Origin: Campanula takesimana
Taxonomy: Eukaryota > Streptophyta > Magnoliopsida > Asterales > Campanulaceae
Length of the DNA: 64,000 bases
Direction of reading: 5' to 3'
Assembly: GCA_026119855.1 (NCBI GenBank)
Contig: JAOWBW010000104.1
Coordinates: 1,470,219 to 1,534,218, forward strand
This document shows positions 31,191 through 43,067 of the stretch, in pieces. The first letter of the stretch is position 1; every line of letters begins with the position of its first letter. The notes beneath the pieces were generated by a model that did not search any database, had not been told where the DNA came from, and was given only the letters and a program-made list of their open reading frames with translations. The translations under genes were made by a program, and so were the position numbers.

Positions 31191-31387
31191 CGCCCGACTC
31201 TAAAATGACTTTTTTTTTACAGAATGGACTGAAAAGTTATAACCGTTATTCAGTTTGGCCCCCAGAATTGACGGAGTCAGTCAGAAACTTAACAGAAGTA
31301 ACAAAAAATAATGGAAAACGTTTAAAAAACTAAAAACACAAATTAAGCTTGCAATCAGGATGAGCGGTCCAAAGCGGAGTGTCTACA
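31191..31387 (-). mobile_element. Solo Tat-type LTR, right part (outermost layer)
   Basis: On the minus strand it begins TGTAGACACTCCGCTTTGGA at 31387, matching the 5' end of the nested element's LTR (TGTAGACACC...TTGGACCGCTCA). It is followed by TSD gtgac at 31388-31392. Confidence 0.85.
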
Positions 31388-31392
31388 GTGAC

Positions 31393-31617
31393 CACACAAG
31401 TTCTAGGTGTGCTAGCACAGAGTCACTCTAAGAGTTTTAGGTCATTCTTCCTTTTGGTGTGTGGTCACACTCTATGTTCCTTTACTATCGCGCACTCTCC
31501 TGGATTGCAGTTCTTCCGTTTCTGTACTGCATGAATATATACTCTTATTATATTCTTGATATAATATAATATTCCTAATACCCCATAGTATATATGAATA
31601 TCGCCTCTGTACAGTTA
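31393..31617. other. Right flank of the nest
   Basis: Intergenic sequence. No gene, RNA or repeat recognised. Confidence 0.5.
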
Positions 31618-31900
31618 TTCCCTCCATCCCAATTTAATAATTTAAGGTTCTTATTTTCTTTTTACGCCTGTCCTAGATAAATTTAAGGTTTTTACTTTTT
31701 TTTTTTACATGTCTTAAATTTTTGGATTTTTAGTTGCTTTATTACTTAAAATGGATAATGTGACCCAATTGTCATCTTCACAACAAAAACTCCTTACCCA
31801 CTTTCTCTCACCTACTTTACTTTTCATATTGACAACATTTACTTTTTATTAATCCACGTGCAAAAGTCAAAATAAGAACTTTAATGTTGGACGGATAGAG
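31618..31900. mobile_element. Degenerate Stowaway-like MITE
   Basis: Imperfect inverted ends (ttccctccatcccaattt and the reverse complement of ttggacggatagag), TA at both flanks (31616-31617 and 31901-31902), 283 bp, no ORF. Confidence 0.7.
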
Positions 31901-32129
31901 TACATGCTATTCATACTTACCCAACTCAATCGAACTTTGACTGTAATTTTATGAGAGAGAAGGGCTAATGTCACTACAATTTTTGCTAATCCACTAAAAT
32001 TTAATTGATCGACTTACCTATCCTCGAAATTTTGAAATATTTATGACACATTTATATCCACCATAATATTTTTTTAATCTACTGTATTTTTAAATTTTTT
32101 TTGTTAATTTATTTTGATGATAGTATTAT

Positions 32130-32590
32130 TTGCCCAGAGTTTGACTGCTGTTTGACCAAGTTTGACCAAAAAAAATATTATTATTTTTTTGTAAAAAAAT
32201 GAAAAAGGTGAAATTTTTGACTCTTATGTGTTAGTTATAAGAATTTGACTGTTGTTTGACTAAAAAATTTATTAATTTTTTTGTAAAAAAATAGAAAAAG
32301 TGAAATTTTTGACTCTTATGTGTTAGTTATTAGAGTTTGACTGTTGTTTGACCAAGTTTGACCAAAAAAATTATTATTATTTTTGTAAAAAATGGAAAAA
32401 GTGAATTTTTTGACTCTTATGTGTTAGTTATAAGAGTTTGACTGATGTTTGACCAAGTTTGACCAAATTTGACCCAAAAAAAATATTATTTTTTTGTAAA
32501 AAAATGAAAAAAAGTAATTTTTAAACTCTTATATGATAATTATGTGTAAGTTATAAGAGTTGACTAAAATTTGACCAAAAAAGTAAAGTT
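32130..32590. repeat. Degenerate ~90-110-bp tandem repeat rich in TTTGACC
   Basis: About four units carry gactcttatgtgttagttat (32219, 32311, 32412, then a decayed copy near 32526), with runs of tttgaccaagtttgaccaa and A/T tracts between. Non-coding. Confidence 0.7.
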
Positions 32591-32599
32591 GGGAAGAGA

Positions 32600-33078
32600 T
32601 ATGAGGGTATTTTAGTCTTCTTACATCATTTTGCTAGTGAGGGGTGTATGAGGAATTTTCCATCTGGATTTTCCTTATTTGGGTTTGAATCTGGGCTTAG
32701 GGGCCCTAGAGGCCAAAGCCCAATTAAATTTCATGTGATTCAAGAAAACTTGAAAGTATTTAACTAAATATTGAAAATTATTTTAAGAATTAATTTTAAT
32801 TTTTAAATATATTATTTAATATTTTAATGTACCTAAATAAAATTATTTTTAAGAAGTTTATCAATTAGTTAAATATTTAAAATAATACTACTACTCTCTC
32901 TGCCCCAAATTGAATATCTAATTTATTTATTTTTAAAATACATTCTAAAAATATTTAATTAAGTGAATAAAAATTAATATAAAGGGAGTAGTCAATATTA
33001 AATTTTCAACACTATATCATTGTTTTTAACGACAGTAAAAATACGATCAGTAATTTTACCCCTGTCAAATATTATACT
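32600..33078. other. AT-rich intergenic DNA
   Basis: No gene or clear repeat recognised. Confidence 0.5.
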
Positions 33079-34022
33079 TCGAGATAATTGCAAAAAAAAA
33101 CCTTATACATGTTTTTCTGTTGCAATTTTAACCTTCAATAAAAATAAATTGCATAAAAAACCTTGTACATAAAATCTTATTTCAATTTAAACCTTCTTCC
33201 AGTTAACTAGTTAAAAATAGTTTAAAAACATGCACTTTCACCCCTTATAACTTATTAAATTTCTAGCATTTTTTTGAAAGTCTTTTTTTTTAGAGATATT
33301 TTAATGTATGACCACATAAAAAATAGTAATACATGAATACTTAAATAAAATGTAAATATGTTAACATGAATTACACATTTTAAATATTTCCTAAATATTT
33401 TTCACATATTTTCTTAATCATTTAACACAAATTTAACATATTTTCTAAATTATTTTATTACACATTTCTATGCTAACTGAGTTAGATATTTCTTGAAATT
33501 TTCATATACAAATCAGTGTCATGAGTTAAACTTGTGTGCTAAATTTGTGTTAAATGATTTACAAAATATGTAGAAAAAAACTAAATAAATACAAATAGTA
33601 AAATTAGTGTTAACTTTTCACTTATTTCTTATAACAATACCTTTACTTATTTGTACTTTTTTACAATCACTTTTAAAATAATTATAAGTAAGTATACACA
33701 AGCACTCTCTATCTCAGATGATAGTCCCATTTTTTATGATTATTTCGATTAAGCTTTTTTAAAAATTGTAGCAAAAGATATTTATTCTAATAAAATTATA
33801 AATTGATTGTAAAAAGTATTTTTAAAGGTGTATCAATAACAAGTTTTAAATTTTATTGGAATAGTTAACTGCTAGAAAATTGAAACTATAGTGTGAAGAT
33901 AGATGGAATATTTTGAAAAATGATTTGTCAAAAATGACTTTTTTAATGAATTTTTGATGATAATATTAAATTAGAGTCAATTTAAATTCATATAAAGTAA
34001 GTAAATTATTGTAAATTAAAAA
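33079..34022. repeat. Repeat flanking the pararetrovirus, shared with 46933-47360
   Basis: 33079-33260 (gagataattgcaaaaaaaac onward) matches 46933-47115 in the same orientation. The last part, 33975-34022 (aaattcatataaagtaag), matches about 47300-47350 in inverted orientation. In both places the second block abuts caulimovirid sequence. No coding sequence. Confidence 0.65.
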
Positions 34023-34029
34023 AAAAAAG

Positions 34030-34715
34030 AAATAGAAAGAAAAATAGCTACCCTTAAGAGTAGTGATGAAAGAAAATTCGTAGGATTCATTCCCATAGGA
34101 ACCATTAAAATAATGATAAAATCAACATTTAATACATGAATAGATTCCCCATTAAAGGTAGCACTTCTAGATAGAAGAATAAATAATTCCAGTGAAGCAA
34201 TTTTTGGAGGAATCCAAGGAAATCTAGCATATGGAAAGATCATGTTTACATGTAGTCCGAATATAGGAGTCTCCCTAAGAGATCAATAAATAAATAAAAT
34301 ATTGTGCTTAGCACATAAATTTGATAGAAATGATCTTATGAAAAAAGGAAACCATCCTTACACAGTAACATATAAATTAGGATATACTTTATCAAATTCC
34401 CATCATAGTATGGAATTTAAAACAAGAGAAAAAATAGATATAGATGATCTTTTCAAACAAATTGGAAAGATATCAGCCATACCCAACAGAGAATTGACCC
34501 CTCTGCTAAGAAATTAGACTATGAATTTAAATAATAAAAATATAAAACTTTTAGGACAAATACCAAGACTGATGGTCCAAGAAGAAAAAAATGAGGAACC
34601 TACTAGGAGGTCTTACTCCAGAGTACTTAATAGAAAATATGGACTACCTCCTACTGATGACCTATATGCTATCTCTAGAAGAATTAATATAGCGGCTAAT
34701 CAGTTAGATCTCTAA
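34030..34715 (+). pseudogene. Endogenous caulimovirid: movement-protein remnant
   Basis: Plus-strand reading shows movement-protein-like text of Caulimoviridae, including GGIQGNLAYGK near 34195-34230 and PYTVTYKLGYTLSNSHHS at about 34355-34410. The protein would act at plasmodesmata. Stops break the frame near 34280 and 34517, and the open pieces are only 64-71 codons. No intact ORF remains. The genus is not resolved. Confidence 0.7.
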
Positions 34716-36724
34716 TTATAAAGATTATCCCCATATATATTATAGAAAGAAATATATAGGATTGCAAGTACAAAATGTGTCCAGAGGAGATCCAGACTAT
34801 TTTTTCTCAGGAGGAAGAGGTATTGATGGATGTATTAAATAATTAAATAATATAAACTCTGTAATAGGAAATATACACATAATGTGCAACTTTATTTGTA
34901 AAAACTTTAGGAATAAAAAGATCTTTTTATAAAGATGAACCTGAAGACAATAGTAATGAAAAACTAATGTCCCAGTTAAAAGAAAAACCTATAATAGATT
35001 TGTCATCTCTAGAAGCTAAAATAAAAGCCTTTGAAGGCCAAATAGAAAATTTAGAAAAGAAACTAAATACCATTGATCCTGAATCAATTAATAAAGTTTT
35101 AGAACTACTAAAGAAAATAGACGAGAAAGTCTGATGGGACAACTAGGAAAAATAGACAGAGTCTATGAAGAAATGATAAGAATGGAAGAAATATTTACAA
35201 AGTTAGAAAGAGACCAGCAAAGACATTTTGAGGAACATATAGAAAAAAGCAGCAACTTCTATTATAGCAGAAATAAAGAAAAAATTAGAAGAATATAATT
35301 GTAACAAAAAAATCATAGAACATTTAAAATCAAATGATACAGGAAATAAAAAGGTAGAAGAAGAAAAGGTTATAATAAAACCAAAACCAAGGTTTAGCAT
35401 AGGGTGGCATCCCGAGAACCTTAAAATAGAAAAACACCCTTCTACCTTAAGAATGATTAAAAAGAAACTAGAAGATTTCTTTGAATCCACATATAAATCA
35501 GAAGATATGGATTATGTCATACAGACTTTATGTCTTACTGATAAAGAAATAGAAAATATAACTGAATGAAGACTTCAGACTATAATAGGAGAAAATAATA
35601 ACGTAAATCTACAAGAAGAAAAGCCTGAAACTTCTACAAGGCAAAATAAGTATAAAAGTCACAAAAATTCTCTAAGGTCCGGAAACTACGAAGGATACCA
35701 TGGAGGTAGTACAAACCAAAGATATAATAGGTATAATATTCCAGAAGAATACCAACCAACTAAAAAGATGTGACCTAGCAATATAAGTCTTAATTTAGAC
35801 TGTGTTACAAATAGAGAACAACTTATTGAACAATGGGATAATGAAATGAGATTAATAATCAAAACAAATGAAAATCTCATAAATGATTTTGATCTAATAT
35901 ATACACTAGCAAAAAGTAAAACATTTGGGAATGTTAGACTTATGATCGAACAATTAAACATATCCCTCTTTACAAATACCACAGTGAAGATTTTCTCACC
36001 CACATTACGAATGCTATATATACAGTATTCATAGGAAAAAACTACCTTACCCAGGGTGTAGAAGAAAAAATAAAAAGGGTAACAAAAGCCAGAATAAGAT
36101 TAGAAAATCTATAAATATGTGATTTATGTAGTCTAGAAGAGTTTTTCTGTGACTATGAAAAATATTTAATGCAGATACCTATTAACGAATGGGAAAAATA
36201 GGTTGAAACATTTGTAATAAAAATACCATTTGCAGGAAAAAATGTCCTTAGTGAATATAAAGAATCAGGAGATGTTCTTAAAAAGAGCTTAGCATACGCT
36301 AAGAATTTAGTTACTAATTTCATGGAAAAACACTGTAGAGATATACAAATTAAAAAGGCTATGAAAAATACATATAATAAATGTTGTTCAGTCTTTCCCA
36401 GTCCTGACATTATGTATGGTTGTAAGCCTATAAATTTCATGAAATGGAAAACTAAATATAAGAAAATTAAAAAGAAATATGTACTGAAAAAATCAAAGAA
36501 ATAGAACAAACAATATAAGAATAAAAGACCATATAAAAGATTCTTTAGAAAACCTTATAAATATCAAAAAAGAAATTTGGAAGAAGAAAAGCCACAATCT
36601 CCTAGCGATCCAAAGATTGGAAACAAGCAAAGGTTTTGTCCACAAGGAATATCAACATGCAAATGTTGGATATGTAATGAAATAGGGCATTACGCCAGAG
36701 ATTGTACAAACAAGAATCTATGAC
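34716..36724 (+). pseudogene. Endogenous caulimovirid: coat-protein region remnant
   Basis: AT-rich, lysine/glutamate-rich coding remnant on the plus strand. A coiled-coil-like stretch lies at 34925-35130. Coat-like text is at 36120-36500, and a CCHC zinc knuckle (CKCWICNEIGHYARDC) is at about 36658-36707, as in caulimovirid coat proteins. Many stops and frame changes separate the pieces; open stretches do not exceed about 60-70 codons. The knuckle itself is intact. Confidence 0.65.
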
Positions 36725-36949
36725 ATAATAAACTCTTAGAAGAACTACAAAAATTCGAACTAGAACCCATATTTAGTGATGAAGAAATAAATGAAGAAGA
36801 AGAAGTCTGGGAACTTACTTCTGAGGATGAATCTGATTCAACGGATTCAAAATAACCTTTTAGAAAAAGAATTCCTTTGGGATAAAGAAATAAACAATAC
36901 ATTTTGGGAAAACGAAGAAAGTTGTATCTAAGACAACACACATGAAAAT

Positions 36950-37400
36950 ATTATGTCTCTTGGCAAGACTAATCCAAATAGTATTTACATCAAGGGATAC
37001 TTTTACTTCAAATGATACAAAAAGTACTCTTTAGATATGTATATAGATACAGGAGCCAGTATGTGTACGGCTAATAGGCTTGTAATTCCTACAGAATTCT
37101 GGGTACAACCAAAAATTCCTATAAGAGCTAGGATAGCAAATGTTGAGATAATGATCATGGATAAAGTAGCAGAACAAATACAAGTACAAATTAGTTGAGT
37201 TACCTTTGTAATACCCACACTCTACCAAGTAAATACTACTGGAGATATCACTTTAGGAAATAACTTCTGTAGATTATATGAGTCTTTTGCTCAATACAAA
37301 GATACAATTACCTTCCATCATAATGCAACAGCCATAAGCATTAAGAAAATAAATAAAGCCTATTTTCATGCCAAGAAGGGTTTTTAGCCAGTAAAAATCT
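36950..37400 (+). pseudogene. Endogenous caulimovirid: aspartic protease remnant
   Basis: Retroviral-type protease with an active-site-like IDTGAS at 37043-37060. The reading frame is broken by stops (for example near 37196 and 37386). Confidence 0.7.
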
Positions 37401-37429
37401 AGGTACTACTTTACCCACCCCTAATCCTG

Positions 37430-38938
37430 AAAATGTAACACCCATTACAGATAGATATGACATTTCCACTTTTGAGGGAGAGGAGGAGGCGGATGCGTTT
37501 CTTCACACTTTAAATTCGCTTCAAAACGTAGAAAACCTATTAGATAAGGTTTGTTCCGAACATCCTTTAGACAATAGAATCAATAAAGGAAAATTTACTG
37601 CTAAGATAGAATTAATAGATTCTAGTAAAATTATAAAATCAAAACCAATGCAATATTCTCCACAAGATATAGAAGAATTTGAGAAACAAATAAAATAACT
37701 TTTGGACTTAAAAGTAATTAGAAAGACTAAAAGTCCACATTTCTCTCCAGACTTTATGGTAAATAAACACTCATAGCAGAAAAGAAGAAAGAAAAGAATG
37801 GTGGTTAACTATAAAATGTTAAATGACCATACTAAAGGAGATGGGTATCTATTACCTAATAAAGAACAATTACTCCAAAGAATTGGAGGAAAATATTATT
37901 ATAGCAGTTTTGACTGCAAGTTAGGATTCTCGCAAGTAAGATTAGATGAAAACTCCATCGAATTAACTGCATTCACCTGTCCACAAGGACATTTTTAATG
38001 GATAGTTATACCTTTTGGGCTAAAACGGGTACATGCTATCTTTCAAAGACATGTGGATGAAAGTTTATCCAATGACTACTCATCATATACTGTGTCGTCT
38101 ATATAGACGATATAATAGTCTTTTCTGAACAGAAAAAGACCATTATATACATGTTACTAATATCTTAAAAAGATGCTTAGAGTATGGAATAATCCTGAGT
38201 AAAAACAAAGTGCAACTATGTAAAACACAAATAAACTTTCTAGGATTAACTATAGACTGAGGAAAACTAGTCTTACAACAGCATATAGGAATTCACATTA
38301 GCGAATTTCCTGACCAGCTTCAAGATAGGAAAACAATAGAAAGGTTTTTAGGTTTGCTCAACTATATCTCTGGATATTATCCAAGAATAGAAAACTTAAA
38401 ACACCCTTTACAAGTAAAATTAAAAAAGGAAGTAAAATGGTCCTGGACAGACCAAGATACTGAAGCAATAAGAAAAATAAAAAATCAAGTAAAAAACCTT
38501 CCGGACCTTTATATTCCTAGTCCAGAAGATCAGTCGATCATTGAATGCGATGCCTCAGATTTATACTGGTGAGGAATATGAAAAGCAAAAACCCCAGAGA
38601 ACAAAGAATTAATATGTAGATATTCTTCAGGAATTTTTAAACATGCAGAAACAAGATATCATAGTAATGAAAAAGAAATTCTTTCTTTAATAAAAACAAT
38701 CAAAGCTTTTAAAGTTTACCTATTACCTTACAAATTTTTAGTAAGAACAGACAATAAAAATATTTCTTATTTTATTAAAACATCCATGAAAGAAGATTAT
38801 AAACAAGCTAGATTAGTCAGATGGAAACAATGGTTGCAATATTATAACTTTGACATAGAACATATATCTGGAAATAAGAACGTACTCGCTGATCTTATGT
38901 CAAGAGAATTTTCAGGTATCAAGAAAGACATCCAAAGA
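37430..38938 (+). pseudogene. Endogenous caulimovirid: reverse transcriptase-RNase H remnant
   Basis: RT blocks are recognisable at 37800-38000 (FDCKLGFSQVRLDE), with YIDD at 38100-38111. RNase H follows at 38530-38930 (ECDASDLYW, then a RYHSNEKEIL-type block, and a final NVLADLMSREF). Several in-frame stops and at least one frameshift disrupt it, so no functional enzyme is encoded. It is followed at once by the TAV-like ORF, the order seen in genera with a separate viroplasmin gene. Confidence 0.8.
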
Positions 38939-40306
38939 TGAGCACGAAAGAAGATATTGAAGATCAGATACTTCAATTAAAAGGAAAAATCCTTGAAAAA
39001 GAAACCCAGCTTAGAAAGCTAGAACGAATATATAGTAAGATGAAGCAAGGGGATATGACTCCGGTAAGCAACACATCCTCTATAAACAACGAGGATATAA
39101 GTATCCATAAGGAAAACTGCTCTAGTAGAAATCAAGAAGCAAAGGCTTCAAAATCTCCTATAGAGATTAGTGTAGCTCATAGTAAGAGTATAATTACTCC
39201 TTTGGAGAAAATCTTTAATCCGACCCAGTCTTCGAAAAATCAGACTACCAGAGGAATTTCTTTGTCTCTTCAAACCAAAAAGGCCTCTAAATACTATGTA
39301 CTTTACTCAGGCCCTAACCAAGGTATCTATACCGAATGGGCAAAAATTGCACCACTCATATCCAGTAATCACCACCAATCATTTAGTGATCCTGAAGAAG
39401 CCCAGAAAGCCTTTTTTACATACCGAAAGACCATGAGCCTAAATGACCAAAAAACATAAGCGAGATGACCCAATCTAAACCACCCATCATCATCAGACCA
39501 CATATAAACCCAAGAACCCCGGAGCCAAGGTCTGTAATTTCAAAAACTATAAAAAGTAGAATAAATAGATCCAGACTAAATCTTTTTGAAGAAACAAGTT
39601 CTATCAATAAGGAGAGATTTTTCACTATCTCAATATGGCAGAAGGCTCTGATGAAAATAAAGAACAATGCTTTTTCATTATTGACAAAAGAAGAATTTCA
39701 TTATACGCTTTCTTTGAGAAAGCAAAGCCATAAATGGTTAAAGACATTTATGACTGTGGATTACTAGCTATGGTTTATCCCAGCAATAATCTACTTGAAT
39801 TAAATCTATTACCTAAGACAATTTTTAATGCAATTAAAAATTTCAGAACCAAAGTTATTGGCTCGGGAGATAGAAATATTTATGTAAAAATTTACTAGTT
39901 CGTTATTAAACTGGGACGAAGAAGAATACTTCCTTCCTTATCATTGTATTGAAGTAGGACTGGCAAAACCAGATGTTAAATTCATACAACCCCAAGCAAG
40001 AAAAATTACAGAAGAAGTGGAGGAACTTGTGAAAATCCTGAGAACATCAAAATTAAGAAGTGTTTACCAAAAGTACACTGAGATTTTCTCAGACAATAAA
40101 AAGAAAATCAATTATTGCAAAAACAGGGTAGTGGTCATTTCCAATTTCCCCAATATCATAACAACACAAGAATTGGAAAGTATTGCAGCTAATGAAGCCA
40201 GTTTCCTAGATGGGAAACTGAAAATTTCAGAAACAACTAAAAGACAATGGTGTGACAATGCTCCATCAGATCATCTATGCATGTATTGCATCAATAAAAG
40301 TCAATA
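38938..40306 (+). pseudogene. Endogenous caulimovirid: viroplasmin/TAV-like gene, fragmented
   Basis: The first 173 codons (38938-39459) are open. They carry an N-terminal coiled coil and then the viroplasmin fold (KYYVLYSGPNQGIYTEWAKI, with SFSDPEEAQKAFF), known from caulimovirus inclusion-body/translation transactivator proteins. After the stop at 39457, further TAV-like text continues in pieces to 40306, with breaks near 39765 and 39897. A short copy of part of the downstream segment recurs at 47345-47590 (minus). Confidence 0.75.
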
Positions 40307-40586
40307 AAGTAGAAAAGAAAAAGAAGATGTATCATCATCCACCACGGATTCCTTTTTTAGCGAGGAAATGTAGACAAAGACGAAAATCTTAGAATCTTGT
40401 GTCGGCTGGAATATAATAATGTAAAATAGCTTTTGTAAAATAGCTCTGGACCTACGCGTCCTACTTTAATTATTATGTCTTTACTTTTAATTGTAATTTG
40501 AAGCGCGAAGCATAAAATAGCTTCAAGTCCGTCCAACTTTCTCCTATATAAAGAAGGTTTTGTGTAAAATGAAAGAAGAGGGAAAA
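40307..40586 (+). promoter_or_regulatory. Probable pararetroviral intergenic/pregenomic promoter
   Basis: Non-coding stretch after the TAV-like ORF. A TATA box (ctatataaag) at 40544-40553 is followed by gaaggttt, a layout typical of caulimovirid full-length-RNA promoters. The expected RNA start (about 40580) is where the solo LTR inserted. Confidence 0.5.
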
Positions 40587-42722
40587 TGTTGCGCCCCGTA
40601 CCCGTGGTCCTACTTGGCCCCACGCTCGGGACACGCACAGAATACGTCATAAAACATTTTAGGAATTTTTTTTTTCGAAATGTACTTTCATAAAAGTTTC
40701 ATATAACCAAACACATTTACTTGAAACTTGATTTCATATCCCATAAACAAACTTTAACAATCCAAAGTACTTAGTCATAAGGCTTACACACTTTACTTAC
40801 CAATTTACAACTCACCAACATGTTTAAAAAATAGGTGATACAAAGATGAAGTCACGGGTACACTACCCAAAAGGTTATACATTTACATAATATAGCCTTT
40901 ACATACCAAACTTACTTTCCCAAAATGTCTTACCCAAAATCACCACCTCGACGTCCTCCCTTGTGCAGTGACCTATCCCCTGGGCTCTCCTTTATCTAAA
41001 ACAGTAAACAAATAAGGGTGAGAATGAATCTCAGTAAGTTACTAACATGCAACTACGTTACATGCTGAAATGATACTCGAAATTGAACAATGTCAATAAA
41101 CATCCACATAGAACATAACATGAGAGGCTCCCTATCGCCAACCGTCCCATACCGGTTGGAAATAACGATCAACTCATCATACCACACATAAGGCGGAAAT
41201 AAACACTCATACGTGGATACTGAGCCAAGGTTCTCGAATCAAACATATAACCATCTGAGAGGTATCAACTGAGCAGCACCAAAGGGCTGAAACCGGTTCA
41301 TGAACCAAACAACAACAATAACAACAACAACAACAACAAGAGGGGGAAAATGACATATAGTCATAACCCAAACGGCGACTAAACTCACTTAAGGGAGAGC
41401 TAGCCCAGACCCAATCCATGGCCCAAGGAAGGGGGTTAAAAATGAGAAACCAATGGTAGAAGCCTTACAATGAACTTGGCTCGTGTGCCATTATAATCCC
41501 TACCACTGCCCGACTCCACAACACGTACCAGCTGGACTTTAAACACGAGCATAGTAATGAATACTTGCTTAAACAACAACCGGGGGTAATGATTCCAAAG
41601 TAGGGAATCAAGCCAAACACATCACAAAGATGAACCAATCCAATCCACATTAAAAGATGTTCACCCAAATCCAATCAACATTTAGTCAAATTTCACAACA
41701 CATATGTTTACAAAGGAACCAATTTCAAACACTAGGGTGTTCCACAATAACCCTCTAGGTACTCTAAGATATCACCTAAGACCTAGACCAAGATTGAACT
41801 TTAAATTACCTGAAATGGAACAACTCAACTTTTCAGCAACCCTGGGCGGTCGCCTAAACCAGCCTGTGCGGCCGCCCAAAACACTCTGCCCCAAGACAAA
41901 AACCTTCCAGATAAGTGTGCGGCCGTACGCCCTATTTGGGCGGCCGCCCAACACACCCGCCAGGCCCAAAACTTGCTAATTTTACTCCCTTCGTTTCACC
42001 GTCCCAAAAGTATAGTACTTACATTACTAAAACTTTTATAATACAACTTGGCTACACAACTTAACCTTTCAACCCATCAAAACCAACCATACCAAATACT
42101 CACTTTGTCCAAAAATTACAAGTATGACAAATATCATTCAAATCACAAAATTAACAAGTACATGTATCAAGTATAACATATATGACCATTTTAATATTTA
42201 AAGGGGAATTAGTAACTTACCTATTTCTGGAAAAAGTATCACAGAAATAATATTTGATCAGGTAGAAATGACCTACTCAACGCCCTGATCATTTTTATAT
42301 AATTAGATTTTAAAACGGATAAGTAAATAAAAAGAATTAAATCGAAATAGGTTGAACTTACCTTTTTCTCCTAACCCTAAGTTGAACGAGGAAGAAAAGT
42401 TGCAGAGTATATACACAGATAAAGAGGGAGAAAGAAGATAGTTATAAGAAGATTTTTACCCAATTTTTATACTTTAGTCACCCAAGTTTCATTTTTAACA
42501 CTTTAACCCCTAAACTTATATTTTCAACAAGGACCCTAAAGTTTCAACTTAATCATTTAACTTCTTTAATTATTATTATTACTAACTAAGTAAATAACAT
42601 AAATAATCAAGTAAGATGTGCAAATCATAAAATATGATGCAACACATAAAATGCACACATAATGTCAAATTAAAATCCCCAAAAATATAAAATAAATAGG
42701 GAGGGGTTTTGGGGTCGTTACA
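40587..42722 (-). mobile_element. Solo LTR, probably Ty3/gypsy chromovirus
   Basis: On the minus strand it runs from TGTAACGACCCCAAAACCCC at 42722 to ...GGGGCGCAACA at 40587. TSD gaaaa is at 40582-40586 and 42723-42727. The 2,136 bp contain no pol. The TGTAACGACCCC start is familiar from Tekay/Del-type chromovirus LTRs; lineage is an inference. It contains a short caa microsatellite near 41310-41340. Confidence 0.85.
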
Positions 42723-42727
42723 GAAAA

Positions 42728-43067
42728 TGGGATAAGATAGTTTTCTTATAAGAATATGAGAGTATTCTAAATAGTCTGATCAAAGACACATGTATCTTAG
42801 ATATCATCTGTGGGATAGTTGGATACCATCTATTGGCAAAGAGGTTCGAAGTTCCACCCCTTATCTACAGATCAAACCTTTCAAAGGTAACATTTTTCAT
42901 TATGTCTTATTGGACAGATCTGAAATTCAATAATATAGAATATTTAGATTATATGATCAGATATATTAGAGCTCATAATTACCTTGCTAAAATATATGGA
43001 TTTAATAGTACTATTACTAAATGTATTATTTATGATCTCGAAGAATACATTACTTGCGATCATGTAT
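42728..43067 (+). pseudogene. Probable pararetroviral leader with short ORF remnant
   Basis: This continues the sequence interrupted by the solo LTR, so it should be caulimovirid leader downstream of the promoter. A 78-codon ORF (42833-43069) has no domain I can name. It ends exactly where inverted copia sequence starts (about 43068). Confidence 0.4.

Noticed and set aside
34016..40306. A potentially active integrated pararetrovirus
   Set aside because: Stops and frame breaks occur in every viral region and a 2.1-kb LTR separates promoter and leader; it is a fossil.
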